A DNA stretch of 6,072 bases, taken from an uncultured Lachnospiraceae bacterium. Lineage in GTDB: Bacteria > Bacillota_A > Clostridia > Lachnospirales > Lachnospiraceae. The position numbers and the translations under genes were made by a program. The notes below the pieces were generated by a model. It had not been told where the DNA came from, did not search any database, and was given only the letters and a program-made list of their open reading frames with translations. Location of the stretch: the NCBI GenBank assembly GCA_946630765.1, contig CAMOZF010000116.1, forward strand, positions 1 through 6,072. Direction: 5' to 3'. Each line of letters opens with the position of its first letter. Positions within the stretch are counted from its first letter, which is position 1. Below, in pieces: positions 5,477 through 6,072 of the stretch.

Positions 5477-6072
5477 ATGGCAAAGTTAAGAATCGGCGTT
5501 GTCGGCTGCGGCGGCATTGCAAATCAGAAGCATTTACCGGCAATGAAACACAACAGTGACCTCTGTGAGGTTGTGGCATTCTGCGATATCATCCGTGAGC
5601 GCGCTGAAAAGGCAGCGGCTGAGTACGGAATCGAAGGCGCTCAGGTCTGCGAAGACTATCATGAGCTCGTTTCGAACCCGGATGTTGACGTCGTTCACGT
5701 CTGCACACCGAATGTCAGCCACTGTGAGATTACCGTTGCGGCATTTGAGAACGGCAAGCATGTTTACTGCGAGAAGCCGATGAGCCACAGCTCAGAAGAC
5801 GCGCAGAAGATGCTCGATGCCTGGAAGAAATCCGGCAAGCAGTTCACGATCGGTTACCAGAACCGTTTCCGCGGCGAAGTCCAGAACCTGAAGGCTGCCT
5901 GCGATGCCGGCGATCTCGGCGAGATCTACTACGGCAAGGCGCATGCAATCCGCCGCCGCGGCGTTCCGACCTGGGGCGTATTCCCGAACAAGGCCCTTCA
6001 GGGCGGCGGTCCGCTGATCGACATCGGTACCCACGCATTGGACTTGACTCTGTGGATGATGGATAACTATGA
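5477..6072 (+). CDS. Gfo/Idh/MocA-family oxidoreductase, partial (cut by window end)
   Basis: Open from the ATG at 5477 to the last base with no stop: 198 complete codons plus two bases, so the C-terminal part (probably about 150 residues) lies outside the window. It begins MAKLRIGVVGCGGIA, with the nucleotide-binding motif GCGGIA at 10-15 and an acidic residue after strand two (CDI, D37). The family EKP is at 99-101 with K100, and GGGPLIDIGTHALD (176-189) carries the D182/H186 pair. It is clearly the same family as the preceding gene, but with different spacing (EKP seven residues later) and different flanking sequence, so it is a diverged paralogue or a distinct specificity rather than a recent duplicate. 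It follows the first by 31 nt and has its own AAGGAGA site, which suggests a two-step or heteromeric sugar/polyol oxidation-reduction pair. Substrate is unknown. Confidence 0.88.
   Translation, partial: MAKLRIGVVGCGGIANQKHLPAMKHNSDLCEVVAFCDIIRERAEKAAAEYGIEGAQVCEDYHELVSNPDVDVVHVCTPNVSHCEITVAAFENGKHVYCEKPMSHSSEDAQKMLDAWKKSGKQFTIGYQNRFRGEVQNLKAACDAGDLGEIYYGKAHAIRRRGVPTWGVFPNKALQGGGPLIDIGTHALDLTLWMMDNY

Noticed and set aside
4447..5517. 356-codon minus-strand open frame antisense to the first oxidoreductase
   Set aside because: Shadow of a gene with full family motifs; its own translation is low-information, His/Arg/Leu-rich and resembles no family I know.

Overview
The window reads as ordinary chromosomal DNA of an anaerobic Gram-positive bacterium of the class Clostridia, plausibly a Lachnospiraceae-type gut organism. 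This is inferred from strong AGGAGG-type ribosome binding sites before nearly every gene, a moderately high GC content judged by eye, tight co-directional gene packing, and the gene families present. All six genes lie on the + strand. No tRNA, rRNA, CRISPR array, transposase or phage gene is visible.

Block 1 (69-3074) is a three-gene cluster. It encodes a thiolase-like protein fused to a C-terminal DUF35 zinc-ribbon/OB domain, a stand-alone 79-residue acyl carrier protein, and a phosphate acyltransferase of the Pta/Ptb family. The first two genes are 13 nt apart, and the second and third overlap by one base (TGATG). Together the parts suggest an acyl group moving between the thiolase cysteine, the carrier protein's phosphopantetheine and inorganic phosphate. 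This could be a carbon-carbon cleavage pathway ending in an acyl phosphate, or the reverse acylation. The layout is analogous to, but not homologous throughout with, the GrdC/GrdD pair of glycine reductase. The thiolase-DUF35 pairing also recalls PhlC/PhlB of diacetylphloroglucinol biosynthesis. The substrate cannot be read from the sequence.

Block 2 (3181-4137) follows after a 106-nt gap that contains a hairpin. It encodes an FMN-reductase/iron-sulfur-flavoprotein-like redox protein with an N-terminal cysteine cluster and a C-terminal zinc-ribbon-like extension. It probably belongs to the same transcription unit and could supply a redox step to block 1.

The gap 4138-4380 has no convincing gene. 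It holds three successive hairpins, the last a 23-bp stem that looks like a bidirectional intrinsic terminator. After these come a perfect 8-bp dyad with a 5-nt spacer (operator-like) and an extended -10 promoter. This marks the end of the first transcription unit and the start of a second.

Block 3 (4381 to the window edge) holds two consecutive Gfo/Idh/MocA-family NAD(P)-dependent oxidoreductases, the second cut off by the window end. They probably act on sugars, inositols or related polyols. No direct functional link to block 1 is visible beyond adjacency.
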